Assembly (NCBI GenBank): GCA_036435485.1 | Contig: CM071596.1 | Coordinates: 14,040,001 to 14,104,000 of the forward strand | Direction of reading: 5' to 3' | Length of the DNA: 64,000 bases | From: Saposhnikovia divaricata | Lineage: Eukaryota > Streptophyta > Magnoliopsida > Apiales > Apiaceae | Shown: positions 33,820 to 45,971 of the stretch, piece after piece | Numbering within the stretch: the stretch's first letter is position 1 | How the letters are laid out: each line of letters opens with the position of its first letter | Notes under the pieces: generated by a model | Seen by the model: the letters and a program-made list of their open reading frames with translations, nothing else | What the model was told of the DNA's origin: nothing | Database searches by the model: none | Position numbers and translations under genes: made by a program

Positions 33820-35793
33820 TTAAAAGAAGTTCTTGGTCTCATAATTATTTGATTTCAGCATAATGTATCACATCTTTAAAATACTGCATCCCTTGTATAA
33901 GTAAACCAAGTCCACAAATGGGTTAACAGCTAAGATTGAGCAAGTCCAATTACATTATCTTAATTAATTCCCTACAAATATAATAAAATTACTAGAAGTT
34001 CCGATTATTGTAGATAGCTGAAACACTATTTTGTATCGTATTTTTAAAATTATAAATTATGAATAAAGTATCCATATAGTTAAGAATCCCTGCAAACACA
34101 TTAAATTTTAGAACATCTCCAACCATGTCCTTGTCTAAATAGTCCTATATGGCAAAGCAAGTGTAGATATTATACATAATATGTTTAGATTGTATTCCGC
34201 CAACCAATAAAAGCCCTTGTCAATAATAATAGCCAACCTCCACTGATTGACCATATTTGTTGAATTTTTCTTTATCTGTAAGAAAACCCTAAAAATAAAT
34301 GTTTATACTTAATTGTGACTGACGTATGTATGTCCTGGTGCTAAAATTTTGATGAACAAGAACTTTATTTGGTTTTATTGAATATTACTTAACATTTTTA
34401 CTCTTGCACATAAAGGAGCTGTTGGATTTGTTGGTGAAATTGTTACGTTGTTTACTAATTTATTAAAAATTAAAATTTAACAGATTTTTAATTAAAATTT
34501 TTGAAAATATGTGATCACCTTTAAAAAATTAATTAGTGTTAAAATTAGTTTATTAAGATTTTATATTTATTTGAAAATATTTTATTCAAATTAATAAAAT
34601 GTTATTTTCAAATATAACTAATCATATAATTAACCCATTGAAACACAACATTTAGCAAATTTTAGTCAACCATTCCCTAAAAAATTCTCTTAGCAACACC
34701 TAATTACCAAGTCAATGCATGCCCTGCAAACTTGTAATCTGAAATTTTTAATATTTTGTGCTAATGGCTTAATACCATTAGCACTTAACATCGACAATAA
34801 TTTATTTACATCACCTGACACGTACTAAAAGTCAAAATCTATAGTGAATTCAGTCAAAGGATATTTCTAAGATGTTGTTATAATTAACAGATTAGAATTC
34901 CAGGATGATTATGTATACATATTAAATGGAAATTATTTTCTCTGTCTCATCTTTTTTTTAACAATTAAAGTTAGACACTAATGTTAATTAAGAAAATATG
35001 TGAAGCAACGAACAATATAATAGAAGTGAGTAAAATAGAGTAAAGTAGTAAAATCAATCAATATTTATGTTGTGTAAGGTAAAGATGAATGAATTAGAAT
35101 GGATGGAGTTAAAGGAAATTAATAAACATTAGAGAGAAGATTTGTAAAAAATAAAAAATAAAATATTGCAAATTTATTATGATAAAAATTATGATGAAAA
35201 TTTGTGTAATAAGGAATGTAGCATTCCCTTCAAAATGGGAAAATGGGGTGTTTTAAAATAATATGCCTTGTAAATAGGAATGGATGGAATGGAGAAATTA
35301 AAAGAACGAAAATTTAAAAAAATTTAAATTTTTTTAAAAAATTAGGAATGGATGGAATGGAGAAAATTTTAAAAAATTTACCCATTCATATTTATTTAAA
35401 ATCTCATTCCATTCTCTCCCACTTAATTCATCCCAACCAAACAAAACATTAATATATAAAATTAGTTTAATAGAAAAAACAGTGAATGTTATATTTTTAA
35501 ATTGTAAAATTTTTATAATTTTAAAATTTTCAAAAATTTAAAAAATTAAAAAGGATATTAAAAAAAATTAAATATAAAAAACGACATGATTGGGACCTAG
35601 ACAGCATTAACCATTTTACAACTGTATCAGCACATTCTTCTAAGGTATATCCTAACAACCAAATGCGTCCCCACTCGAATGCGAAATTGCGAACCTGAAA
35701 ACCCTAACAAATATTTTAGCATGTTAACTGGGGGGCTAACGTTCCGGAATGTGAAATTTTTGCATCTTGTCGGTTGATCCTAACCTTATACTA
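33820..35793. other. AT-rich DNA without recognised features
   Basis: No ORF, LTR, TIR or RNA gene that I can support. A short duplicated GGAATGGATGGAATGGAGAA occurs near 35276 and 35344. Confidence 0.5.
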
Positions 35794-36046
35794 TTAATTA
35801 ATTAGATGTGGGTGCGTTTTTCAAAAAAAAAAAAACGTTACGATTTACAAATTATAAGGCATCCATGTTGTATTCTATTTTCCAGTAGGATTATTTGAAA
35901 TTACCAAATTGTGATGTCATAGACAACATCATTAATTAGGTCAACACGTCCTTCTAACAACCCTAGTTTTGTTTCCTGGAAACACAACGCAAATTTTGTC
36001 TTTCAAAAGTAAACGCCAAATATCCACATCCCGTTCCGTTTTTATA

Positions 36047-36450
36047 GGGTTTAGTGCCAAAAGGACACAAAATTGGGTTAAAATGCCCCAAAAGGAACTT
36101 TCTGAAAAGTATACTCGCGCCTGACACATACATAACGCATTTAGCATCTGCGTTAGGAGGTAACACATGTACAACATGCGTTACTCGTGTATTTTTCACA
36201 CTTCCAGCTGATTCAATCGTACAAAATGCAACAACATCATGCGTTACACCCGTTACGCATGATGTTGTTGCGTTTTGTACGTTTGAATCAGATTGGGCTG
36301 CCACAAATGCACGAATAACGCATGTTGAACATGCGTTACCTCCTAACGCATATAGCAGCGTGATGTAAATGTCAACGCGGTCATACTTTCCCAAGAGTGC
36401 TATTTTGAACATCCCACCTCCATTTTTATGCCATTTTGGGCATTTTCTCC
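36047..36450. mobile_element. 404-bp foldback element with 8-bp TSD
   Basis: Flanked by tttttata (36039-36046, 36451-36458). The homologous site in copy 2 (47675-47682) has one tttttata and no insert. The centre (about 36140-36360) is an imperfect inverted repeat with ~100-nt arms around GTTACACCCGTTACG; both arms contain CCTAACGCA-type and CAACATCATGCGTTA blocks. Non-coding: ORFs on both strands merely mirror the palindrome. An 8-bp TSD suggests hAT-type mobilisation. Confidence 0.75.
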
Positions 36451-36875
36451 TTTTTATAACAAATTAATGCCCTAATATTATTGATCGCCTAATATTTGTT
36501 TTACCATAAAAGTAAACTATAGAGTATTTAAATTTATGTGCCCTCATATTTTATATATACTAGTTTTAAATCGGTGCATGCACGTGTTAATTTTATCATT
36601 TTGTTTTGTTGAGTTTTATTTTGGACTTTATTACAAATGTTTTGTATATTTTTATTTCAAATTCTTTTTCATATATTATAATAATAAAACATTGTGTTAT
36701 AATTATATCCTTATATATAATAAGGGTAAGAGGGATTTTATCCATAATTTTGGATTGCAAAAATAATCTTAATCGTCAAATCTAAAATTTTTAAAAATAG
36801 ACGATCAAGATTATATTATATTAAAAAGAAAATTTTAATCTAAAAAGTATATTTTGAAAATGTTGCAATAGAAGT

Positions 36876-37417
36876 TGTTGTGGAATAAAAAGTAGGGTTA
36901 TCGAATTGCGGCTAGGGTTCGTGAGCTTCGTGCTTTAATGGCTGCGCTTGCGTTATCGTGACCTAATTCGGGTCCTCACAAGATGCCTACGTATCTCAGA
37001 GTTGAGAATCAAGCCAAAAACGTAGTTCTAGGATGAGGGGTCTGGCCCTTTATAGAGGCTGTGGGAGCCTTAGAATTATAGTAGGTTTTGGAGACTTGGT
37101 GGATAAGTCACCGTAATTGAGGAAGGTTCTGACTCCTTCCTTTTAGGAATTAGTTTCCATGTCGAATTAGGTGCCTTGGAGGCTACACAATATCCTGGGG
37201 ATATTCTAGGACGTTCTTGGTTTCTAGAACGTTCCTGGTTTGTGGATCAGACCCATGTTAGAGATAGGCTTTTACCGGGCGTCCCCGGTTTGGGCCGTTC
37301 TTTTGGGCCTGACCATTAATTACGAATTTAGTGCCCAACTAGGGTTTTGGGCCATATTTACGGGCCAATAAATGTCACATTAATTATGCCTTTAAGGGTT
37401 ATTTTTTACCCATATCA
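36876..37417 (-). repeat. 3' LTR of the gypsy element (542 bp)
   Basis: TGTTGTGGAATA...CCCATATCA, same length as 45972-46513. Substitutions between the two LTRs were seen near 36903, 37073, 37239 and 37251. Confidence 0.93.
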
Positions 37418-37434
37418 TTTGCCCCCCAACTTCT
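37418..37434 (-). other. Polypurine tract of the gypsy element
   Basis: Minus strand AGTTGGGGGGCAAA just before the LTR TG. Confidence 0.75.
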
Positions 37435-40164
37435 AGGAAAGCTTGATTTCGTAGAAGTTTAAGGTCACATCGGCCCTGCAAGGGTATCGTCTTACAGTAA
37501 AGTGTGGAGCGACCTACACATTTACAATGACTAAAATCCTTTCCCAAGTTAATACTTAAGAAAGTTAAACGTTCCTTGGCCTCTCGAATCTTTCTCTCAA
37601 GATTTCTGAGCCTTTCGGGAATAGGATTAGTGTCGTTCTGAGCTCATAGACACTAATCCGAGTGCAATTCGTGCATAGGATCCTTTACCATCAATTCATT
37701 AATGATTCATTCCCCTCAACTTATCTAAGTTGGGGTTAATATTGGGTGGTCGTTGCTCATAAGCCTTGATAAGGGCTAATTTTTGAGCAAAAGACGCTAT
37801 AAAGGCCTTGATCGAGGCCAATAGTTCACACTTGATGTAATTACTATTAGGATATCCACCTTTAACCTTTGGATAGGTTAATTCTTGAGTGGAAGTCCTT
37901 AAACGTTGATAATCGATGCTAATCACCCCCTAATTGCGATTAGCGAAGTCCTAACCCCAAAATTTGGAGTCAAGTTAGTCAAGTAGAGCTTCTTATAACC
38001 TCCTGGTTGCAAAAAGAATCACGTGAAAATTCTCATTTTTGAGTTGTCTAGGGGAGAAATACGATCCCCTAGAAGGTGTTTCAGGGTCTTTCAATACCCT
38101 TGCGTTTTCTAAACACCCCTGGCATCTCCAAACTCAAACTTTGAAGTTGAGCTTATATGATGGGGATTCTTATAATCTCCTGGTATGAAGAAGAATCACA
38201 TGAAAATATGCATTTTTGAACGTTCTGGAGGCGAAATACCCCATTTTCAGCTGGTTTTCAGACCAGGTCTCGTACGTGATCATAACACCTTCCCAATTTC
38301 AAGGAAACACTTGTCCACCTGCATAGGCTTGTAGAGGACCTCACAAGGTTCTTGAATCTCAAATTTGAGCTCAAACGGAGCATTTTTGAGCGTTCTGGAA
38401 GGTCATGAAAACACCCTAAAAAACAGGTCTCCGGAAACCCCTCCAAACACCCTCCCAAGGTGGCCTGGTCGGCTCACCCTGGTCGGCCATTCGGCCATGG
38501 ATGCCTGGTCGGCTAGGCCTGGTCGGCTGGGCCCCAAAAAAAAATATTTTTTTTTGAATTTTGGCCATTTTTTTACTATTTGACTTTGACCTTTGACTTT
38601 GACTTTGACTTTTGACTTTGACTTTGACCAAAATCAAAACTTGTCCTGAACTCCCTTCCTTGTTCCTAGAAAGGATTTTGTGATACCTTGATTAGTTTGA
38701 TGATCCTTGGTCTCAAACAACCTACTTCTTGGTTTTCAGGACCTTTCGGGTCTAAACCTTTCTTTAACTCTTGATATCAAATAACCTTTGGTTAAACTAT
38801 TGCCCTTGGCTTCCAGGCATTCTTATGTACCTATAATAGGGTGTTTTAAACAACCTTAACCTTGCCCCCCTTGTCTTGGGGGTCTTCACTTCTTTACTTG
38901 GTGGTGTAGGGACTTTCCTTGTTTTCAACACCTGACTTCGAGTCTAGGATATCGTGGTTAGTTTTTCATCCTTGGTTTTAAACTTAAGGACTTCAAACCT
39001 CCTTCCTTGTTTGTAGGATCATGTCCTAGATTGATTTTACTCAATGGTTTCTGAATCTCAGGCCTTGAACTCAAGCAATCAGCTTGATTCGGGACAATCA
39101 ACCTCGTTGGCCATCTAGGCTTATATTTTGTGCTGGGATTCAAAACCCATACTCTATATTCTAGAGTAGGTCTTTCCATATCCTTCCCTCCTCATAGTAG
39201 GATGTAGAATTTGTGACAAAGTTTCTCTGGCCTTGCCCCCCTTATCAAAGAGGTCTTTGCTTCTCGAACAACTTGTATTTTGTCGAAAAAGAATGGTACG
39301 TGCTAAAACGTCCGTAACTTTTGACTCGTTACTCCAAATGAGACCCACGATATATCAAATCGAAGGTATTTCAGAGCTCTAGGTTTTGCAAATACGATTC
39401 ATCCTATTTGCCCTACTTTTCGATCCCAAAAAACGTCATTTAGGGCACTTTTGGAGCCAAAATAGTTTTTCATGGGTATTTCCAGTATCCGTACATATGT
39501 TTGAGTGACCATCAGGGCTTAATTCTTGACTCGAAACCTTGAATCCATTCATGGTTGTTGGTTATCAACAACCTTTCATTTGAGGATGAGGATTTGTGAT
39601 GACGTTCTTTTATTCTTGCCCCCCTTGTTTCTAATCAAGGAGGTCTTGCCTCTTAGTTTTTCTATTCAAGGAATTCCCTCATTTTTCAACACATGACTTC
39701 AAGTCTAGGATACTTTGGCTGGTTTTTGATCCCTGATTTTGACTCAAGGACCTTAAAACTCCTACCTTGTTTGTAAGACTGTGCCTTTGCTTGATTTTAT
39801 TCAATGTTTCTTGACTTTCAGGTCTTGAATTCAATCAACCAGCTTAATTCAGGGCATACAACCTCGTTGGCCATCTGGGCTTATATTTTGTGCAGAGTTT
39901 CAAAACTCCCATCATATTTCTTAGAGTATTTTGATCACAAACAACCTTTTTCTTAGTTTTCAGGACCTTCCGGGTCTTAACTTTTTCTTGAACTCGAGGA
40001 CCTTAAACCTCCTACCTTGTTTATAGAACCTTGCCTCAGTTTGAATTTAGCCAATGGTTCCTGATTTTCAGGCCTTGAACTCAAACACCCAACTTGATTT
40101 GAGGCAACAGCCTTATTGGCCATCAAGGCTTAGATTTTGTGTTAAGATTTTGAAATTCATGACA
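37435..40164 (-). other. Non-coding 3' part of the gypsy element, integrase absent
   Basis: No integrase motif on either strand. A TTTGAC-rich simple repeat lies at 38578-38630. Three imperfect copies of a ~90-bp segment with CCTCGTTGGCCATCT and GGCTTATATTTTGTG-like blocks start near 39061, 39822 and 40070. Phrases such as TTTCAGGACCTT recur. It replaces the normal pol 3' region. Confidence 0.6.
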
Positions 40165-41720
40165 TTAGTATGGAATTAAAAAGGACCTTGTATAAAGAAG
40201 ATCTTCGATCAACGCATATTTCAATGCTCTTACTGATAGTTTTCGTGCCTCCAAGGCATTATCAGGGAGCCAATCACTACAACTTCCAATATCGATGGGC
40301 GTCAACAACTTGTGCTCTATAGTGGGGGTCTCCAAGACCTGATAGTAAACACTTCTAGTGCAACTCTCGATTTTAGACGAGGAAAATTTAGACAGGGCAT
40401 CAGCCATCACATTCTCTTCTCTAGAGATGAATTCAAGGTGACATTCCTTGAACCATACCAATTGTGATTTTACCATCCTCATGTATTTCACCATCATTTT
40501 ATCTTTGGCTTCAAAATCTTCATTCACTTATCTCCATTTACTTGGGCTATCACCGGCCTTGAGTCTCCACAGACTTTAAGATTTTTGGCCCTCATGGCTA
40601 TAGTCGAGCCTAGTTCAGCTATCAAGTCTTTATGCCCAGCTTCGTTATTGGTCATTGAAAACTTCAACCTCAAGGCATATTCAATTGTGAGTTCCACTTA
40701 TTTTCATTTTTGTTGACCCATCAAAATAGGGCACCCAATATTCCTTCTAAACTTCATCCTTCTCTCCCTCTTGGGGTGTCTCATCTTGCCCTTGCTGGGG
40801 TGCTGTGCCTTCCTGCCCCCCTGACTTCTTGGTTGTTAGTGGTACATTCAACCACGAAGTCAGCGAGTGCCTGTGCCTTGATGTCCATTCGGGGCTTGTA
40901 CGTAATATCAAACTCCCCAAGTTCGATCGCCCACTTAATTATCCTTCCATTGGCCTTCGGGCTATGCAATATGCTTCTTAACTACTGGTCCATCAGGACT
41001 TCAATTTTGTGTGCCTGGAAGTACGGTGTAGCTTCCTTGGGGCTGTTACCAGTGCCAAAGCAAAATTTTCAATGGGAGAGTAATTCAACTAAGCTCCGTG
41101 TAATATCTTGCTCACATAGTAGATAGGCTTTTGAACCTTGTTTTCCTCTCGAATGAGAATGACACTCAATGCTTGTTCGGATATCGCTAGATATAAATAT
41201 AGGGTCTCTCCGGGACTAGGTTTGGCCAATAACAGGTCTTTAGCCATGTACTTTTTCAACTGTTCAAAGGCCTCTTGGCTTTCTGAAGTCCATTCAAAAT
41301 TTTTCACCTTCTTCAAAGCCTGAACGAAAGGCAATCACTTATTTCCAAACTTGGAGATGAATCTACCTAAGGCTGTAATTCTTCCAGTCAATTTCTCTAC
41401 GTCCTTTATGGAACGTGGTGATTCCATATCCAGGATTTCCTTGATCTTATTAGGGTTGGCTTCTGTGCCTTGCTTTGAAACCATCAGACCCATAAATTTT
41501 CCAGATCTCATGCCAAAGGCACACTTGGCTGGATTCAACATCATCTTGTGGTGCCTCAGCACTTCAAATGCCTCTCTGAGGTTCTTAATATGGCATGCCT
41601 TGAATAGGCTCTTGACTAACATGTCATCCTCGTAGACCTCCTTGGTATTCCCGGTGAAGGGTGCAAAAATCTTGCTTGTTTATTAGCCTATGGTAAGTGG
41701 CTCCTGTAGACTCCTCATAT
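40165..41720 (-). pseudogene. Gypsy pol remnant: RT C-terminal part, RNase H and second RNase H
   Basis: Minus strand: RT from near 41720 (GATY-type motif, then a 4-nt CAAG duplication near 41690 shifting frame), the catalytic box reads VYEDD instead of Y(V/I)DD, then NPAKCAFGMRSGKFMG (41335-41622), RNase H (EWTSESQEAFEQLKK, PIYYVSKILHGA, 41089-41334), TYKPRMDIKAQALADFVVEC (40781-40969), and a second RNase H with WFKECHLEFISREENVMADA (40165-40527). Stops and frame changes throughout. The RT fingers and the first catalytic Asp are missing. Confidence 0.82.
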
Positions 41721-43226
41721 TGGGTTGACATCAACCTAGAGTTTGTAAAACAACCTTTCTTGGCTCGATTGGCCATCATGGCTTCAATGTTTGTCTTGGT
41801 TCCTGGGGCTTCTCTAGCGGCCTCTCGGGTGGCATGTGCTCGGCCTTAGGGCTATTCGAGTGTTGAACGTCGACACTCGAATGTCGATGTTCGAAATTAA
41901 GGATTTTCAACCTCAAGTAAGTTCTTTAAACTCTAACATTGAAGTTTGGATTTTAATGAAAGAGAGCATATCGGACTACCGTCACATGGTTTCAAGCCAA
42001 TTTTTGGGTGTTTTAAACCACCAAAACATCTATCAGAGCTGCCGATCCAAGACCAGAAGGTTTCTGGTTGGATGAATCCCCTCTAGAGCCTCTAGTCGGT
42101 TCTTTAAGGTCGGCTGAAGGCCTTCTTGGCTTCTGGTCGGCCTGATGAGGTCTTGAACCTTCCCTAGGAAGTTTTCAATCTCCATTTCAGGGTTGATATT
42201 CAAGTGTTCAACGCTGGTTTTCATATGTTCTATGTTGGCATTCTTAATCGAGAATCCAGAACTTTAGATTGGTTTTCAAACTTTGGATCTTGATTGGAGG
42301 TTCATGACCCCCTCAAGTTTGGCCCTTATAGCTAACCTTGGCCTTCATGGCTAATATCTCTTGTTTTCTCCACCTAGGATTTGATGTTGATATTCACATG
42401 TTCAGCGTTTGTGTTCATATGTCGACTACCAAGTATTCACGACCTTTCTTTTGGATTGATGTCAAACTAAAGTTCTCTAGGATCCCTTACTTGACTTCAT
42501 GTCTTTCATGTCTTGTCTCAAACCTTTGATTTAAGGTTTTCAAACCTATATTTGCTTCTCATTTTTCTTGATTCTAGGTCAAGGATTTAAGGTTGATCCT
42601 CGATTTAGATTTCGAAAAATGCTATCCCTTGGGCTTCTTGCCTTTTAAACTTCTGAGATGAAAACTTGCTTGAACTTCTTAATCCTTGTTCAAGGATATT
42701 CTTATATCCCTTGACCTTAGGACTATAATTCAAGGTTCTTTATTTGCTTCATCCTTGTACCCTCACTCCAGGTACTTAAAAAATATTGAAGAGTAGTTAG
42801 TCCTTAGCCTCCACAGCCTTGCATGGCTTTGATTGCCAGATGGGGCTTTTTAATCAGCTTGTCTTTTATCCAGGGTCCTTCAAGGACTTAAACTCTTATT
42901 TGGTTGTATTATAACCTAACTCTCGACCCTTCAGGGTTTTATTTATGCGTTTGTTTGTTTCCATTAGTTTATTCTTTTATTTTCGGTGCTTGGTCATCTT
43001 TGACTTACACACATCAGGTGCTTGGCACATAAAAAAAATCACAGAATAGAGAACGAAAAACAAACTTACATTAATAACTTGAAATGGGTTCAACCCTTAC
43101 ATAAAGTACTACTGTCCTACTCGGAGCAATATGCTCTGCAATGGTTTCATCGAACCTTATTTCTACTAGATAAATATGAAGCTAAGTCCCACTAGGATAG
43201 TTTGAACCCATCGGGGATTTGCAAGA
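41721..43226 (-). other. Unrecognised interior of the gypsy element
   Basis: Where RT should begin I find no coding signal on either strand. T- and C-rich prose-like DNA similar in style to 37435-40164. Confidence 0.5.
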
Positions 43227-45938
43227 CTAGACCTGTATTGCTCGATTTTGTTTTTGATGCTCCATCAAAATAGAGCACCCATTACTCCTTCTGGTCTCCT
43301 CATTCTTATCCTGAAGTTCACTTCCTGCTTGGGGTATTATATCCTGCCCCCCGACTTCTTGGTTGCCAATGATACATTCAACCACAAAGTCAGTTGATGC
43401 CTTAGCCTTAATGGATGTCCGAGGCTTTTGTGTGATGTCCTTTGCCGACCTTTCTTGGTGTTCTTTATCACTGTGGACATCCATGTCTTCAATCGGAAGG
43501 ACCTGCCCCCCGACTCCATCAGGCTTTAACGCAGCTACATAACAGCTCCTAGCCATTTTCTGGTCACCTTTTTGTTCTCCTACACCATTCCTGGTTGGAA
43601 ACTTGATCTTCATGTGATAAGTTGAGGCAACAGCCTTGAATTCATGAAGTCCAGTCCTTCCGAGGATAGTGTTGTATGTTGAAACCGCCTTGATTACCAA
43701 GAAGTTCAATATCTGAGTGGCCTCCTTGGGCTCCTGTCCAATAGTTACTGGCAACTGAATAGTCCCTTCAACTTTGGATTCTACTCCATTAAATCCATAT
43801 ATAGGCATGTTAGATGGGGTCAACTGAGAATCATTGTATCCCATCCTTACAAATGCATCATGAAACAGAATATTGACAGAAGCACCATTGTCTATCAAGA
43901 CTCGCTTCACCTCCGAATTTCCAATTACAGGAGTTATGACCAACGGGTCGTCATGGGGGAACTTTACCCCCTCCAAGTCTGAGTCTTCAAAACCGATCAC
44001 TACTTCAGTTTTTGCACGTTTCGGGGCCTCTCCTACGATGTGCATCACTTCTCTGGCATAAGCCTTCCGAGAACTCCTAGTTGTCCCGGCCGCAGTCGGG
44101 CCTCCTGAGATCATGTTGATTACTGGCCCTCGGGGTTGTGGGTTGCGATCTTGGTCGTCACCCCTTCTATTATAGTCTCTTCTCTGATTACCACAGTCTT
44201 CATCCTTAGTGAAGTGGCTCAGTTTCCCTCTTCGAATCAAAAATTCAATCTCGTCCTTGAGTTGTCTGCAATCATCAGTGTCATGTCCCACGTCCTTATG
44301 GAACCTGCAGTATTGATCCTTGTTTCTTCTTGCGGGATCACCCCTGAGTGGCTTCGGCCATCGAAAATCCTTGTCTTTTTCAATATCCATCAGGATTTGA
44401 CTCCTGGGGGTATTCAACCTTGCATACTCAGGGAACCTTGGTCCTTGGTTCTTAGAGGCAGAGTCGGAGTCCTTGCTAGTTCGGGGATACTTGTCCCTAG
44501 CGTCATACTCCTGGTCATCGTACTCTTGACCTTGCTTTCGCTTCATGGAGTTCCTGTTTCCCCCACCGTGGGTGGAGACCTCTATTTTCCTCATACTTTC
44601 TTCAGCTTTTATATACTTGCTTGCTCTTCTTTGGAGCTCAGTCATGCTTTCAGGGGGATGCTTTGCCAACGACATCTGAAAGAAGGTGTTCGTTGTTCCA
44701 TTCTCCAAGGCTATCATAGCTACTTTGTTCTCCAGATCCGGGACATTCAACGTCTCCTTGGTGAAACGCTTGAGGTAATCCCTCAGGTTCTCATTCTTTC
44801 CTTGTTTTACTTGCATGAGAGATGCAGAGCTTTTTTCGTGGACCTTCCCACTAACAAATTGATTGATAAAGGCAGTACTCAACTCCTTAAACGAACCAAT
44901 CGAGTTTGCGGGCAATCGGTTGTACCATCTTTGAGCCATGCCTGCCAAGGTTTGAGGAAACGCCCTACACTTAAGAGCGTCGCTTGCGGGTTGTAGCAGC
45001 AGAGCGTTCGAGAATGTCCTGACATGATTCGAAGGATCTCCCGTCCCATCATATGCTTTTATCGTGGGCATCTTGAATTTTCGGGAAACATGAGCGTTCA
45101 TCACTTCGTCAGTGAATGGAGGTGTGGGATCGTCAGGGTCCCCAAGCGGCATCAGGTCTTTGGGATCACTCCTGGGGGTTTCTACCCTCGTAATTCCTCC
45201 AGTTGGGGCATCAGCCCTTCTCGGTCTCCTTGAGGACCCTTCCAAATCAATGAAGGGGATCTCCCTTGAGATTGGAGGAGGCCTATTCTGATTTTGCCTT
45301 ACTTGTTCTCTGGTTATATCATCCTTCAGCTTTTGGATCTCAGCTTCAAAAGCCTTGATTCTCTCAGCAGCTGTCTGAACGGGTCTATCGTAGATCCTTT
45401 GAGTCCTCCTCATGGGTTCTTTGCTTGTACGTCGCCTCCTCGGGGCTATATTTCGATCATCATCCTCAGATGATGAATCATCGGAGTAAGGTCCAGAGTA
45501 ATCGTAATATCCTTGCTCAGGGGGGGCTAGACCCCTAATATAGGGTGGTTGATACGACTCAGGTATCTGTAAAGCGTGTCCGCTTGGTCCAGGATCCCTT
45601 CGATTTGGGGGATAGTTTGGCAACCCGTATAACGGATCAGTCCTCACGGGGAGTGTAGTGGTGGAGATCTGAACTCCTGAGAGCGGGGGACGGCTATTCA
45701 ATGGAGCAACCACCATCTGAAGTTGATTAGTCTCTTGTCTCGGGTGATCAATCACCGGTAAGGTTCTCTCAGCATGGGGATTCGTCCCTGTGGTCTGAGA
45801 AACTTGAGGTTGTGTGATAGTCTCAGTTGATGGGGGTACAAGCCCTTGCTCCGTAACAACGGGCGGTGTAGAGGAGACGATCGGTGGATCAGATGTAATA
45901 GGAACATTCTCGGTCGATGTTCTTTGTGTGTTAACCAT
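43227..45938 (-). CDS. gag: Gypsy gag-protease ORF (903 aa) with fused RNase H-linker tail
   Basis: Start at 45938 (MVNTQRTSTE), 15 nt after the PBS region. A Pro-rich disordered N-terminus, a helix near residues 185-215, retrotrans_gag domain at ~295-430 (MAQRWYNRLP, SFKELSTAFINQF), an unusual zinc finger CX2HX4HX4C at 544-557, and protease DNGAS at 683-687 (usually DTGAS or DSGAS). The last ~65 residues match the RNase H-to-second-RNase H linker encoded at 40700-40900, so the ORF end is a fusion made by internal duplication or deletion. No stops inside. Confidence 0.85.
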   Translation of the reverse strand: MVNTQRTSTENVPITSDPPIVSSTPPVVTEQGLVPPSTETITQPQVSQTTGTNPHAERTLPVIDHPRQETNQLQMVVAPLNSRPPLSGVQISTTTLPVRTDPLYGLPNYPPNRRDPGPSGHALQIPESYQPPYIRGLAPPEQGYYDYSGPYSDDSSSEDDDRNIAPRRRRTSKEPMRRTQRIYDRPVQTAAERIKAFEAEIQKLKDDITREQVRQNQNRPPPISREIPFIDLEGSSRRPRRADAPTGGITRVETPRSDPKDLMPLGDPDDPTPPFTDEVMNAHVSRKFKMPTIKAYDGTGDPSNHVRTFSNALLLQPASDALKCRAFPQTLAGMAQRWYNRLPANSIGSFKELSTAFINQFVSGKVHEKSSASLMQVKQGKNENLRDYLKRFTKETLNVPDLENKVAMIALENGTTNTFFQMSLAKHPPESMTELQRRASKYIKAEESMRKIEVSTHGGGNRNSMKRKQGQEYDDQEYDARDKYPRTSKDSDSASKNQGPRFPEYARLNTPRSQILMDIEKDKDFRWPKPLRGDPARRNKDQYCRFHKDVGHDTDDCRQLKDEIEFLIRRGKLSHFTKDEDCGNQRRDYNRRGDDQDRNPQPRGPVINMISGGPTAAGTTRSSRKAYAREVMHIVGEAPKRAKTEVVIGFEDSDLEGVKFPHDDPLVITPVIGNSEVKRVLIDNGASVNILFHDAFVRMGYNDSQLTPSNMPIYGFNGVESKVEGTIQLPVTIGQEPKEATQILNFLVIKAVSTYNTILGRTGLHEFKAVASTYHMKIKFPTRNGVGEQKGDQKMARSCYVAALKPDGVGGQVLPIEDMDVHSDKEHQERSAKDITQKPRTSIKAKASTDFVVECIIGNQEVGGQDIIPQAGSELQDKNEETRRSNGCSILMEHQKQNRAIQV

Positions 45939-45952
45939 GGTTGATATCCTCT

Positions 45953-45971
45953 TCCCACAGACGACGCCAAA
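45953..45971 (-). other. Primer binding site of the gypsy element
   Basis: Minus strand TTTGGCGTCGTCTGTGGG directly after the LTR. Similar to TGGCGCCGTCTGTGGG sites of plant Tat-like elements; the tRNA is not determined. Confidence 0.7.

Noticed and set aside
35963..36412. Overlapping ORFs on both strands with similar proteins
   Set aside because: Their similarity is produced by the inverted repeat of the foldback element; the sister copy lacks the whole insert.
38578..38630. Regulatory W-box array (TTGAC) in the gypsy element
   Set aside because: It is a TTTGAC simple repeat in a decayed interior, with no promoter context.
44136..44996. 286-codon plus-strand ORF opposite the gypsy gag
   Set aside because: Shadow of the real minus-strand gag frame. 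No domain or repeat-free composition supports it.
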